Source: Fodinibacter sp963811825 (GTDB lineage: Bacteria > Actinomycetota > Actinomycetes > Actinomycetales > Dermatophilaceae). From it: a stretch of 64,000 bases of DNA. Both the position numbers and the translations under genes were made by a program. Below the pieces are notes generated by a model. It did not search any database. It was not told the DNA's origin and saw only the letters and a list, made by a program, of their open reading frames with translations. The stretch is from positions 1 through 64,000 of the forward strand of contig CAWESS010000032.1 in the NCBI GenBank assembly GCA_963811825.1. Reading direction: 5' to 3'. Below are positions 19,713 to 29,600 of the stretch, piece by piece (positions within the stretch are counted from its first letter, which is position 1; each line of letters starts with the position of its first letter).

Positions 19713-21548
19713 ATGACCCTCGTCACGCCTGCCCGCTCCACGCGGCGCTCGTCCATCGGCCTGCTCACCCTCGCGCTGCTCGTCGCCCCGGCGGCGATGA
19801 CGACCGCAGCCAGCGACGAACCGACCGTGCTCACCCCGATCGGTGGCGGCTACGTCACCTCGACCCTCGCCGGCTTCGCGACCGCCGCAGCCCAGGGTGC
19901 GAGCGGTCCCACCGTCGACCTCGTGGTCGTCCCCTCGGCCTACGGTGACGGGGCCAAGGACCGGGCCGAGAACCTCGAGCTCGCCCAGGAGCGCACCGAC
20001 CAGCTCGACGCTGCCTGCGACGCCGTCGTCTCGGCGCCGGGCAGCGGCTACTCCGGCTGCACGGCCACCCTCGCGGTGCTGCTGAACCGGGCCGACGCCC
20101 TCGACCCGGCCAACGCCGTGGCCCTCGCGGACGCGGGCACCGACGGCATCTACGTGCTGGGCGGCGACCAGGGACTGGCGATGATGGTGCTGGCCGACTC
20201 CCCGGCAGAGGCGGCCATCACGGCCGCCGTCGAGCGCGGGGCCGCACTGGGTGGCACGAGCGCCGGAGCCGCCGTGCAGTCGCGCACGATGATCAACGGC
20301 TACCGCGGCGCCCTCGGCCCCGCCGACGGCCTCCAGCAGGACTCGACCCTCGTCTGGTGGGGGGACGACACCGACCTCGAGCGCGGTCTCGAGGTCGGTT
20401 CCTCGGCCGCGATCTTCGACCAGCACTTCCACCAGCGCGGGCGCCTCGGTCGCAGCCTGTCGACGATCGCCACCGCCGACGAACGCCTCGGCACGAGCCC
20501 CGTCGGCGTCGGCGTCGACTTCGCCACGGGGGTGCGCGTCACCGGCGACACGACGGTGTCCGGGGTCTTCGGCGACAGCTCGGTCGCCCTCATCGACTTC
20601 GAGAGCCTCGGCGCGACCCACACGTGGGTCGGCAGCCCCGCCACCCTGTCGGCCCGGCGGGTGCTGACCCACCTGATGACGGAGGACACGACCTACGACC
20701 TCGCGTCGCGGGTGTTCTCGCGAGGGGGCACCGCACTCGATGCGCCCGCCGCGAGCGCGTGGCAGGCCCCGGCATCCCCGTCGGCCGTGTCGGGGACGGT
20801 GTTCCTCGGCGGCGGTGTGCTCGGCAGCGAGGTCGTCGACGACGTCGTCGCGGCGGCTCGGGCGGTCGACGCGTCCAAGACGGCCCGCCTCGTCGTCCTC
20901 GGGGGCGGGGCGACCTCGAGCTCACTCACCAGCGCGTACGCGCAGGCGGTCAAGAAGGCCGGCTGGACGGGCAAGGTGACCACCGTGGTCCACGGGAGCA
21001 AGGGCTGGCCCGGAAAGACGCTCACGGGCGCCACGGCCGTGCTGCTCGTCGGCGACGACCCCGTGGCCCTGGCGTCGTCGATGGCAGACCCCGCCTTCCG
21101 GGGCGCCGTGACCCAGGCGGTGCGCTCCACCCCGGTGGTGCTCGCGGACGGCACGATGACGGCGGCTCTCGGCGCGCGCTGGTCGGCCAAGGCACGCCCC
21201 ACGCCCAGCACGCTCGAGGACGAGGGCATCGCCGCCCACCGCGCCGATGACGCGGCGTGGCAGACGGGCCTGGCCCTCGTGCCCGCGACCCTCGTCCCGC
21301 ACCTCACCGACGACTTCCGCTGGGGCCGGTTGTATGCCGGCGTCGCTGCGGCACCCGGTGACCTCGCCATCGGCGTCGCGGCGGGCTCGGCCGTCGTGCT
21401 CTCCCCCTCGAGTGCCTCCGTCAGCGGCGCCTCGGTGGTCGTCGCCGACGGGACGGATGCCACCTCGTGGGTCAGCGCCAACGGTTCCCTCGGCGCGAGC
21501 GGTGTCGTGCTCGACATCTTCGGCGACGGCGAGCTCCTCACGCGCTGA
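19713..21548 (+). CDS. Secreted cyanophycinase-like S51 peptidase
   Basis: A 611-residue protein with a signal peptide (LLTLALLVAPAAMTTAA) and a peptidase S51 domain. The nucleophile motif GGTSAGA is at about residues 179-185; GGGYVTSTLAGF near the N-terminus and YVLGGDQG are also typical of cyanophycinases. The family hydrolyses cyanophycin (multi-L-arginyl-poly-L-aspartate) to beta-Asp-Arg dipeptides. The C-terminal half (from about 350) repeats the GGGVLGSEVVDDVV pattern and looks like a degenerate second copy, so the protein is nearly twice the usual size. TAGCGT 6 nt before the ATG suggests leaderless transcription. No cyanophycin synthetase is in the window, so it may feed on external polymer. 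Confidence 0.85.
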   Translation: MTLVTPARSTRRSSIGLLTLALLVAPAAMTTAASDEPTVLTPIGGGYVTSTLAGFATAAAQGASGPTVDLVVVPSAYGDGAKDRAENLELAQERTDQLDAACDAVVSAPGSGYSGCTATLAVLLNRADALDPANAVALADAGTDGIYVLGGDQGLAMMVLADSPAEAAITAAVERGAALGGTSAGAAVQSRTMINGYRGALGPADGLQQDSTLVWWGDDTDLERGLEVGSSAAIFDQHFHQRGRLGRSLSTIATADERLGTSPVGVGVDFATGVRVTGDTTVSGVFGDSSVALIDFESLGATHTWVGSPATLSARRVLTHLMTEDTTYDLASRVFSRGGTALDAPAASAWQAPASPSAVSGTVFLGGGVLGSEVVDDVVAAARAVDASKTARLVVLGGGATSSSLTSAYAQAVKKAGWTGKVTTVVHGSKGWPGKTLTGATAVLLVGDDPVALASSMADPAFRGAVTQAVRSTPVVLADGTMTAALGARWSAKARPTPSTLEDEGIAAHRADDAAWQTGLALVPATLVPHLTDDFRWGRLYAGVAAAPGDLAIGVAAGSAVVLSPSSASVSGASVVVADGTDATSWVSANGSLGASGVVLDIFGDGELLTR

Positions 21549-21573
21549 CCATCGGGTGTGACCGGCGCCCTTG

Positions 21574-21590
21574 CGCCCCGTGACGGGGCG
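21574..21590 (+). terminator. Short GC-rich palindrome after the cyanophycinase gene
   Basis: Two 8-nt arms CGCCCCGT / ACGGGGCG flank a single central base, 25 nt after the stop codon. The loop is too tight for all pairs to form, but a shorter stem could terminate. Weak candidate. Confidence 0.35.
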
Positions 21591-21681
21591 TGCCACGGTC
21601 GGGGTGTGGGACCACCGAGCCCATGACGACGGACCACTTCAGCCCGCCGCCGCGAACCACTCGCGATCGGAGGAGACCCGG

Positions 21682-22543
21682 ATGAGCGCATCACGAGTTG
21701 TCGTCGGGGTCGACGGCTCCCCCCTGTCCATGGCGGCAGTCAGGGTGGCCGCCCGGGCCGCCAGTGTCCGCGGGCTCCCGCTGCACGTCCTGCACGCCTT
21801 CGCCGTCGACCTGCCGATGCTCGGGTTCGGCGAGCTCTCCGAGCGGGTCGGACGTCGTCTCCACGCACGCCAGGCGACTGGTTGCCGATGGGGTGGCACG
21901 GGCACACTCCGTGGACCCCGCCCTCACCGTGACGACGGCCATCCGCGACGGGTACGCGAGCCAGGCGCTCGTCGATGCCGCTCGCACGGCCGCCCTCGTC
22001 GTCGTGGGAGCGATGGGGCACGGTGTCCTCAGCCGGGCCAGCGTGGGCGCCGTGGCCATGCAGGTCGTGACGCACGCCCGCTGCCCCGTGCTCGTCGTCG
22101 GCCACGAGACGACGCAGCCGCCCGAAAGCACCTCGGTCGTCGTCGGCGTCGATGGCTCCAAGCCGTCGCTGCGCGCCCTCACGGCCGCCTTCGACGAGGC
22201 AGCCACCCGAGGACACGCGCTTCAGGTCGTCCACGCGTGGGAGCCGCGCAGCGCCGCCGACCCGACACTGTCGAGCGAGTCGAGCTGGAGCGCCTACGAG
22301 AGCGAGCTGGAACGCACGCTCGAGGCCGCCTTGGCCTCCCGCCGAGCCGCGCACCCGGGCGTCGTCGTCACCTACGAGGTCGTCAAGGGCGAGCCGGTGC
22401 AGGCACTGCTCGACCACGCCCAGGGTGCGGGCCTTCTCGTCGTCGGCAGCCGGGGCTCGGGTGGTTTCGCCGGTCTGCACGTCGGGTCGACCGCGCTGCG
22501 CCTCATGGGACGCAGCCCCTGCCCCGTGCTGTTCACCCGCTGA
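21682..22543 (+). CDS. Universal stress protein with two UspA domains (one frame break)
   Basis: A cytoplasmic protein of about 286 residues with two tandem UspA folds. The first begins MSASRVVVGVDGSPLS and ends around VGAVAMQVVTHARCPVLVVG; the second begins STSVVVGVDGSKPS and ends STALRLMGRSPCPVLFTR. Both C-terminal ATP-binding loops fit the G-2x-G-9x-G(S/T) pattern (GAMGHGVLSRASVGAVA and GSRGSGGFAGLHVGST). The frame changes near 21840, within or next to a short G-run, so a one-base error is likely. The start at 21682 has a good GGAGG 8 nt upstream. It ends only 6 bp from the convergent oligopeptidase gene. Confidence 0.88.
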
Positions 22544-22549
22544 GGTCGT

Positions 22550-24673
22550 TCACCCGCTGACGCGCTCGGTCGCCGAGAGCTGGTCCAGGACGAAGGCCCA
22601 CTCCCACGCGATCTGCTCCCACGCCGCGTACCGGCCGCTGCGCCCGCCGTGGCCGGCCGACAGCTCGGTGCGCAGCAGCACCGGGCGGGCCGCCGGGTCG
22701 TTGGTCACGACCTCCCGCATCCGCGCGACCCACTTGGCGGGCTCGGTGACGTAGACCCGCGTGTCGTGCAGGCTCGAGGTGGCGAGCACCGCCGGGTACT
22801 GCTCTGCGCGCAGGTTCTCGTAGGGCGCATAGGCGCGCATCGCGGCATAGACCTGCGGATCGGCGAGGGGGTTGCCCCACTCCTCCCACTCGCCGACGGT
22901 GAGCGGCAGGTCGGGCTGGAGCATCGTCGTCAGCGCATCGACGAAGGGCACCGCGGCATGGGCGACCCGGAACCGATCCGGCGCGAGGTTGAGCACGGCC
23001 CCCACGAGCAGCCCACCGGCAGAACCGCCTTCGAGGCCGACCCGGTCAGCGGCGAACCACCCGGACGTCACCAGGTGGTCGACGCAGGCGAGCGTGTCGG
23101 TGAACGAGTTCGTCTTGGCCAGCAGCTTGCCGTCGTCGTACCACCGCCGCCCCATCTCGCCGCCACCGCGAACGTGCGCCACGGCATACACGACGCCGCG
23201 GTCGAGCAGGCTGAGCCGCGCGACCGAGAAGTAGGGGTCGGACGAGATCTCGTAGGCACCATAGGCCGAGACCAGACCCGGGTTGGTGCCGTCCGGCTCG
23301 ATGCCCACGCGGTGCACCACCGAGATCGGGACGAGCGTGCCGTCGGATGCCGTGGCCCACTCACGCCGTTCGGCGTAGTTCTCGGGGTCGAAGTCCCCGA
23401 GCACCGGCTGGCGCTTCAGGACCGTGCGCTCACCCGTGGTGAGGTCGACGTCGAGCACGGTGCGTGGGGTCGCCCAGGACTCCACGACCACCTGCACCGC
23501 CCCCTGACCGGGCTCGGGGTTGTCGCCGAGCCCGATCGAGTGGACCGGTGCGTCGACCGCGACGTCCCACGCCGCGGCGTGGCCCGACGGGCTCGACCCA
23601 TCGCGCGGCAGCACCCGAAGCGCGGTCAGGCCGCCGGTGCGCAGCGAGAGCACGGATGCCGTGTCGAACGCGTCGACGGAGACGAACCTCTCGCCGTCGG
23701 CCGAGCGCAGCCACGGCACCCACTGCTCGTGGCTCGTGGCGTCGATCGGAGCCCACGAGAGGTCGGCATCCGGGGTGTCGGTGTTGTGGACGATGAGCAA
23801 CCGGTCGCCGGCGGGCTCGACGTCGTACTCGACGCCCTCGCGGCGGGGCGCGACGACGCGCCAGTCCCCCTCGGGCTCACGGGAGTCGAGCAGGTGGACC
23901 TCGGACGTCGTCTTGGACCCGAGGCCGAGCATGAGCCAGCGTTCGTCACGGCTCGAGGCGACGCCCATCCAGAACCGCTCGTCGTCCTCCTGGTGCACGA
24001 GGACGTCCTGCGCCGGGTCGCCGCCGACCCGGTGGCGCCACAGCTGGTGCGGACGCCACGCCTCGTCGAGGCGGGTGTAGAACACGAACGTGCCGTCCAG
24101 GCTCAGCTCGACGCCGTAGCCGATGCCGGTGACCGAGGTGTCGAGCACCTCGCCGGTCTCGATGTCGCGGATCGTGAGGTCGAAGCGCTCGTCGCCCTCG
24201 GTGTCGACGGCGAACGCGACGAGGCGGTGGTCGGCGCTCACGGTCAGCGCCCCGAGCGAGAAGAACTCACTGTCCCCGGCCTCGACGTTGCCGTCGACGA
24301 CGACCTGCTCACCCGGCCGTGCGGCATCCTCGGGGTCGGGGCGCTCGGCCGGGTCGACGAGGGGTGAACGGACCTGCGAGGCGTACTGCTGACCCTGCAC
24401 GGTGCGCGAGTAGTACCACCACGGTCCGCTCGCGACGGGAACCGAGAGGTCGCTCTCCTTCACCCGCGAGCGGATCTCCTCGAAGATCTGGCCGCGCAGG
24501 TCGGCGAGGTGCTCGGTGCGCGCCTGCGCATGGGCGTTCTCGGCCTCGAGGTGGGCGATCAGCGCGGGGTCCTCGAGGTCGCGCATCCACGCGAAGGGGT
24601 CCTCGAACAGGTGACCGTGGTGCTCACGCACGTGGGGTCGGCGGGGCGGGATCGGCGGGGTAGGGCTCGGCAT
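22550..24673 (-). CDS. ptrB: Oligopeptidase B (protease II, family S9)
   Basis: A 707-residue prolyl-oligopeptidase-family serine peptidase that cleaves short peptides after Arg or Lys in the cytoplasm. The N-terminal part forms a beta-propeller gate, beginning with the family-typical HGHLFEDPFAWMRDLEDP. The catalytic serine is in GLEGGSAGGLLVGAV (about residue 554), the aspartate region is LHDTRVYVTEPAKW and the histidine lies in SAGHGGRSGRYAAWEQ near the C-terminus. The reading frame is intact over its full length. TAGAGT ends 6 nt before the ATG, so the mRNA is probably leaderless. Confidence 0.93.
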   Translation of the reverse strand: MPSPTPPIPPRRPHVREHHGHLFEDPFAWMRDLEDPALIAHLEAENAHAQARTEHLADLRGQIFEEIRSRVKESDLSVPVASGPWWYYSRTVQGQQYASQVRSPLVDPAERPDPEDAARPGEQVVVDGNVEAGDSEFFSLGALTVSADHRLVAFAVDTEGDERFDLTIRDIETGEVLDTSVTGIGYGVELSLDGTFVFYTRLDEAWRPHQLWRHRVGGDPAQDVLVHQEDDERFWMGVASSRDERWLMLGLGSKTTSEVHLLDSREPEGDWRVVAPRREGVEYDVEPAGDRLLIVHNTDTPDADLSWAPIDATSHEQWVPWLRSADGERFVSVDAFDTASVLSLRTGGLTALRVLPRDGSSPSGHAAAWDVAVDAPVHSIGLGDNPEPGQGAVQVVVESWATPRTVLDVDLTTGERTVLKRQPVLGDFDPENYAERREWATASDGTLVPISVVHRVGIEPDGTNPGLVSAYGAYEISSDPYFSVARLSLLDRGVVYAVAHVRGGGEMGRRWYDDGKLLAKTNSFTDTLACVDHLVTSGWFAADRVGLEGGSAGGLLVGAVLNLAPDRFRVAHAAVPFVDALTTMLQPDLPLTVGEWEEWGNPLADPQVYAAMRAYAPYENLRAEQYPAVLATSSLHDTRVYVTEPAKWVARMREVVTNDPAARPVLLRTELSAGHGGRSGRYAAWEQIAWEWAFVLDQLSATERVSG

Positions 24674-24700
24674 GGCGTCACTCTATGTGGGCGCGACGCG

Positions 24701-24738
24701 GCGAGGGCCGCACCCCCGGGTGGGAGTGCGGCCCTCGC
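24701..24738 (-). terminator. Terminator of the 5'-nucleotidase gene
   Basis: Perfect 13-bp inverted repeat, 24701-24713 with 24726-24738, 12-nt loop. It lies 23 nt past the nucleotidase stop and before the ptrB promoter, so it separates two minus-strand genes. Confidence 0.7.
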
Positions 24739-24760
24739 GTCGTGCGGGGTGTCGGCTCGG

Positions 24761-26530
24761 TCAGAGACCGTCGATGCGCGACTCGTCGGCGCCGACAAGC
24801 CCGGGTTGGCCTTGAAGTAGTCGACGAGGTTCTTCAGGTCCTCCGGACCGCCGAGGAGGTTGGTGCCCTGCCTTGAAGGCGGTGAACCCGTCGCCGCCCT
24901 GGGCGAGGAAGCTCAGCGTGCCGACCCGGTAGGTGGCTGTCCGCGACGATCGGCACGCCGTTGAGCGCCATGCTCTCGGCACGACCTTCGGGCCCTGCGG
25001 GGCGTCGAGGCGTCCCAGGTGTAGGTGAAGCCCTTCGGACACGCAGAGCGACAGCATGCTGGAGCACGGTGCTGCCGGCCCGGTACTGCTGCTCCAGCAC
25101 GGCCTTCATCTGGGCGCCGGTGAGGTCCAGGGTGTTGAGCAGGTTGCCGAACGGCGCGATCGCGTAGGCCTCGGCATAGGTGATGTTGCCCGGCACCCTC
25201 GCCCGTACGTCGGCCGCCATAGGTCAGCGACGCCCGGACACCACCGACGTTCATGAGGGCGATCTGCGCCACCGCCAGCGGCTCCGGAGGTGCCCCACAG
25301 GATGGCGTCGGCCACCAGTCGCGCCATCGGGCGTCTCGATGGCGCGGTTCGCGCTCGGGCTCGGAGTGCACCGAGTGATCGCCTCGACGTGGGTGCCGAC
25401 GACCTGCGCCCCGAGGGGGCCGCTCAGGGCGTCCCACTTCGCGATGACCTCGGTGAGCGACGGGGTCGGCCTCGTCTCGGGTCACGAGGTGGTTCGTCGA
25501 CGACCGGTGCGGCCGCGGTCGACCTCGCCGCTGCGCGTGTTGATGACGAGGTTGGTCTCGGTGACGACGCGACCGTAGTCGGCGGCCGAGGTGACCATGC
25601 GCGGGTTGCCGGCCGGGTCGGGGATCGAGCAGACGTACGGGTCGTGCGTGTGGCCCGTGACGATCTGGTCGATCTCGGGGCTGAACTGGGTCGCCATCGT
25701 CGCGATCGGCTCGGAGATGCCGACGCACTCGTTGTAGGTGCCGGAGTTGGCGCCGCCCTCGTGCATGAGCACGACGATCGCCTTGACGCCCTGCTTCTTC
25801 AGGCTGGCCGGCTGCGGCGTTGGCCGTCTCGACCTCGTCCTTGAACGTCGACCGTCGCGATGCCACCGGGGCTGACGAGCAGGTCGGTGCCCTCGAGGGT
25901 CATGCCGATGAAGCCGACCTTGGTGCCGGAGATCTCCTTGACCCAGGTGCCGGGCAGGAAGGTGGAGCCGTCGGCCTTGTTGATGACGTTGGCGGCCAGC
26001 CACGGGAAGTCGGCGCCGGCATACGGGTCGTCGGGGAAGTAGCACCCGTCGACCGGGTGACAGCCACCCTCCTGCATGCGCAGGAGCTCTTCGGTGCCCT
26101 CGTCGAACTCGTGGTTGCCGACGCTGCTGACGTCCAGGCCCATCGACGTTCAGGCTCTCGACCGACGGCTCGTCGTGGAAGAGCCCGGAGAGGAACGGCG
26201 AGCCGCCGATGAGGTCACCCGCCGCCACGGTCAGGCTCCTGCTCGTCGCCGACCTTGGCGCGCAGCTCGGTGAGCTTCGTCGACAGGTACTCGGCGCCAC
26301 CCGACAGGAGTCGCGAGGGGTCGTGGGCCGGCCGACAGCGGCCCGTCGGTGGCCTGGAGGTGCCCGTGGTAGTCGTTGAACGACAGCAGCTGCACGCTCG
26401 TGAGGTTGGGGTTGCCCTTGACGGCGGGCTTGTTGCCCGGTCCGGCCAGGGCGGGGGTGCCCGCGACGAGGGCTGCGATCGCGGTTGCCGCGATCCCGGC
26501 GCCGAGGACGCGCCGATGCGTGGTGGTCAT
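24761..26530 (-). CDS. Secreted bifunctional metallophosphatase/5'-nucleotidase (frame-broken)
   Basis: An exported enzyme of about 590 residues that releases phosphate from nucleotides outside the cell. A signal peptide (TAIAALVAGTPALAGPG) precedes the metallophosphatase domain: LLSFNDYHGHLQ supplies the first metal ligands, SSVGNHEFDEGTEELL the Asn-His pair, and TGHTHDPYVCS the last His-x-His. The C-terminal 5'-nucleotidase domain is seen in ITYAEAYAIAPFGNLLNTL and the substrate-binding segment GGDGFTAFKAG. The end is at 24761 with the sequence DESRIDGL. Many frame breaks occur (for example near 24870, 24950, 25050, 25210, 25500, 25810 and 26150). A strong hairpin follows. GGAGAT lies just upstream of the ATG at 26530. 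Confidence 0.85.
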
Positions 26531-26624
26531 GTGGATCTCCTTGTGGTGGTCGGCCGCCGCCCACCTTAGGCGCGCACCACCCCTGCCGCCCCGGAAAAAC
26601 ACACCGAACTTCCGGCATCCACGT

Positions 26625-26648
26625 GGGCGCTACCTGCCAGTAGCGCCC
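26625..26648 (-). terminator. Terminator of dnaE
   Basis: Perfect 9-bp stem GGGCGCTAC/GTAGCGCCC with a 6-nt loop, 42 nt downstream of the dnaE stop in the minus direction. Confidence 0.65.
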
Positions 26649-26690
26649 CGTTCGCGGTCGCCGCACGTCACTCGCAGGTCGGTCGGCGTC

Positions 26691-29600
26691 TCACACGAGG
26701 CAGCGGGGCCCGAGCAGCACCTTGAGGTCACCGAACAGCGCCTCCGTGGCGTCGACCCGGAACGCGGCATCGAGGCGGATCTCGACGGCCCGGCCCGGCT
26801 TGACCAGCCGCAGGTGGACCTCGGTCGTGCCCGGGTGGTTGGTGAGGACCCCCTTGAGCTCCTCGACCCGTTCGATCGTGGCGCGGGCGGTCTCCATCGT
26901 CACGACCACCGGGCCCCGCGGGCCGTCGCTGACGTCGGGCAGGGTGAGCTCCTGGGCATAGATGGAGACGCTGTCGTCGCGCCGGTTGATCTTGCCGCGC
27001 ACGACGGCCACGGTGTCCTGCCGCAACAACGGGCCCACGGTCATGTAGGCGCTGGGGAAGAACAGGCACTCGATGGAGCCGGCGAGGTCCTCGACGGTGG
27101 CGATCGCCCAGAGGTCACCCTTCTTCGTGCGCTTGACCTGCAGGCCCGTGATGAGCCCTGCGATGGTCACCATCGACCCCTCGGGTCGGCCGGCCTCGTC
27201 GGCGGTCAGCGTCGCGATCTGCGTGTCCGCGTGCTGGGTGAGCACGTGCTCGACCCCGAAGAGCGGGTGGTCGGAGACGTACAGGCCGAGCATCTCGCGC
27301 TCGAAGGAGAGCAGGGCCGACTTGTCCCACTCGATGCCGGGCACCGGTGCCAGGCCCATGAGGTCGCTGCTGCTGTCACCGCCGGAGTCGTCGCCGAACG
27401 CGCCGAACAGGCTGTCCTGGCCGATCGCCTCCTGGCGCTTGACCGCGACGAACGCGTCGACGTACTCCTCGTGCACCTGGAGCAGGCCCATCCGGGCCTC
27501 GCCGAGCCCGTCGAAGGCCCCACCCTTGATGAGGGACTCGATGGTGCGCTTGTTGCACACGACAGCCGGCACCTTGGACATGAAGTCGCGGAACGAGGTG
27601 AACGGCCCCTTCTCGGTGCGGGCGGTGATGATGGCCTCGACGACGTTGTGGCCGACGTTGCGGATGGCCTGCATCCCGAACCGGATGTCGGTGCCGACGG
27701 CCGCGAACTGGCCGAGCGAGTCGTTGACGTCGGGGGGCAGCACCTTGATGCCCATGTGGCGGCACTCGCCGAGGTAGAGGGCCGACTTGTCCTTGTCGTC
27801 GCCGACCGAGGTCAGCAGCGCGGCCATGTACTCCGCGGGGTAGTTGGCCTTGAGGTAGCCGGTCCAGTACGACACCAGGCCGTAGGCGGCCGTGTGCGCC
27901 TTGTTGAACGCGTAGTCGGAGAACGGGACGAGCACGCCCCACAGCGCGGCGATCGACGCCTCGTTGAACCCCTGGGCCTTCATGCCCTCCGAGAAGGGGA
28001 CGTACTCGGCGTCGAGCACCTCCTTCTTCTTCTTGCCCATCGCCCGCCGCAGCAGGTCGGCGTTGCCGAGGGAGTAGCCCGCGAGCTTCTGGGCGATCTC
28101 CATGACCTGCTCCTGGTAGATCACCAGGCCGTACGTCGTGCCGAGGATGGGGTCGAGCGCCGCGATCATCTCGGGCTGGAGCTTGCCCGCGAGCTGGGGG
28201 TCGAGGGGCGTGAGCTCCTGCTTGCCGTTCTTGCGCAGCGCGAAGTTCGTGTGCGCGTTCACCCCCATGGGGCCGGGACGGTAGAGCGCCAGGGCCGCCG
28301 AGATGTCCTCGAAGTTGTCCGGCTGCATGAGCTTGAGCAGCGTGCGCATGCCGCCACCGTCGAGCTGGAAGACGCCGAGCGTGTCCCCGCGCGAGAGCAG
28401 CTCGAAGGTCGCCCGGTCGGTCATGTCCTTGGACAGCGCGTCGAGGTCGATGTCCTGACCGCGGTTGGACTTCACGTTGGCGATGGCGTCGTCGAGGATC
28501 GTGAGGTTGCGCAGGCCGAGGAAGTCCATCTTGACCAGGCCGAGCGACTCACAGCTCGGGTAGTCGAACTGGGTGATGACCTGCCCGTCCTGCAGCCGGC
28601 GCATGATGGGGATGACGTCGATGAGCGGCTCGCTGCTCATGATCACGCCGGCGGCGTGCACGCCCCACTGGCGCTTGAGGCCCTCCAGCCCCCTGGCCGT
28701 CTCGACGACCTCCTGCAGGTGCACCTCGCCGGCGACGAGCTCGCGGAACTCCTTGCCCTCCTTGTACCGCTCGTGCTTCTCGTCGTACATGCCCGCCAGG
28801 GACACGCCCTTGCCCATGACGTCCGGGGGCATGGCCTTGGTCAGCTGCTCCCCCACCGCGAACGGGTGCCCCATGACCCGCGCCGCGTCCTTGACCGCCT
28901 GCTTGGCCTTGATGGTGCCGTACGTGACGATCTGGGCGACGCGGTCGCTGCCGTACTTCTCGGTGACGTAGCGGATCACCTCACCGCGTCGGCGCTCGTC
29001 GAAGTCGACGTCGAAGTCGGGCAGCGAGGGTCGCTCGGGGTTGAGGAACCGCTCGAAGATCAGGCCGTGCGGCACGGGGTCGAGGTCGGTGATCTTCATG
29101 GCGTACGCGCACATCGACCCGGCGCCCGACCCGCGACCCGGACCGACCCGGATGCCGTGGTCCTTGGCCCACGTGATGAAGTCGGCGACGACCAGGAAGT
29201 ATCCCGGGTACCCCTTCGAGACGATCACCTCGGTCTCGAACTCCGCCTGCCGCTGGGCGTATTCGGGGATGCCGTCCGGGAACCGGTCGTTCAGGCCGCG
29301 CTGCACCTCCTTGACGAACCAGCTGGCCTCGCTCTCCCCGGGAGGGCAGGGGAACTGGGGCATGTAGCGACCCTCGTCGACCGTGAACGACACGTCGCAC
29401 ATGTCGGCGATCAGCAGGGTGTTGTCGCACGCCTCGGGCAGCTCGCGCCACACCTGGCGCATCTCGGCCGGACTCTTGAGGTAGAAGTCGTCGGCGTCGA
29501 ACTTGAAGCGGTTCGGGTCCATCATCGTGGAGCCGGACTGCACGCACAGCAGCGCCGAGTGGGCCTTGGCGTCCTCGGGGCTCGTGTAGTGCAGGTCGTT

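Noticed and set aside
22649..24367. 572-residue open frame opposite ptrB
   Set aside because: Shadow of the intact oligopeptidase gene; no signatures, and the opposite strand has full-length homology.
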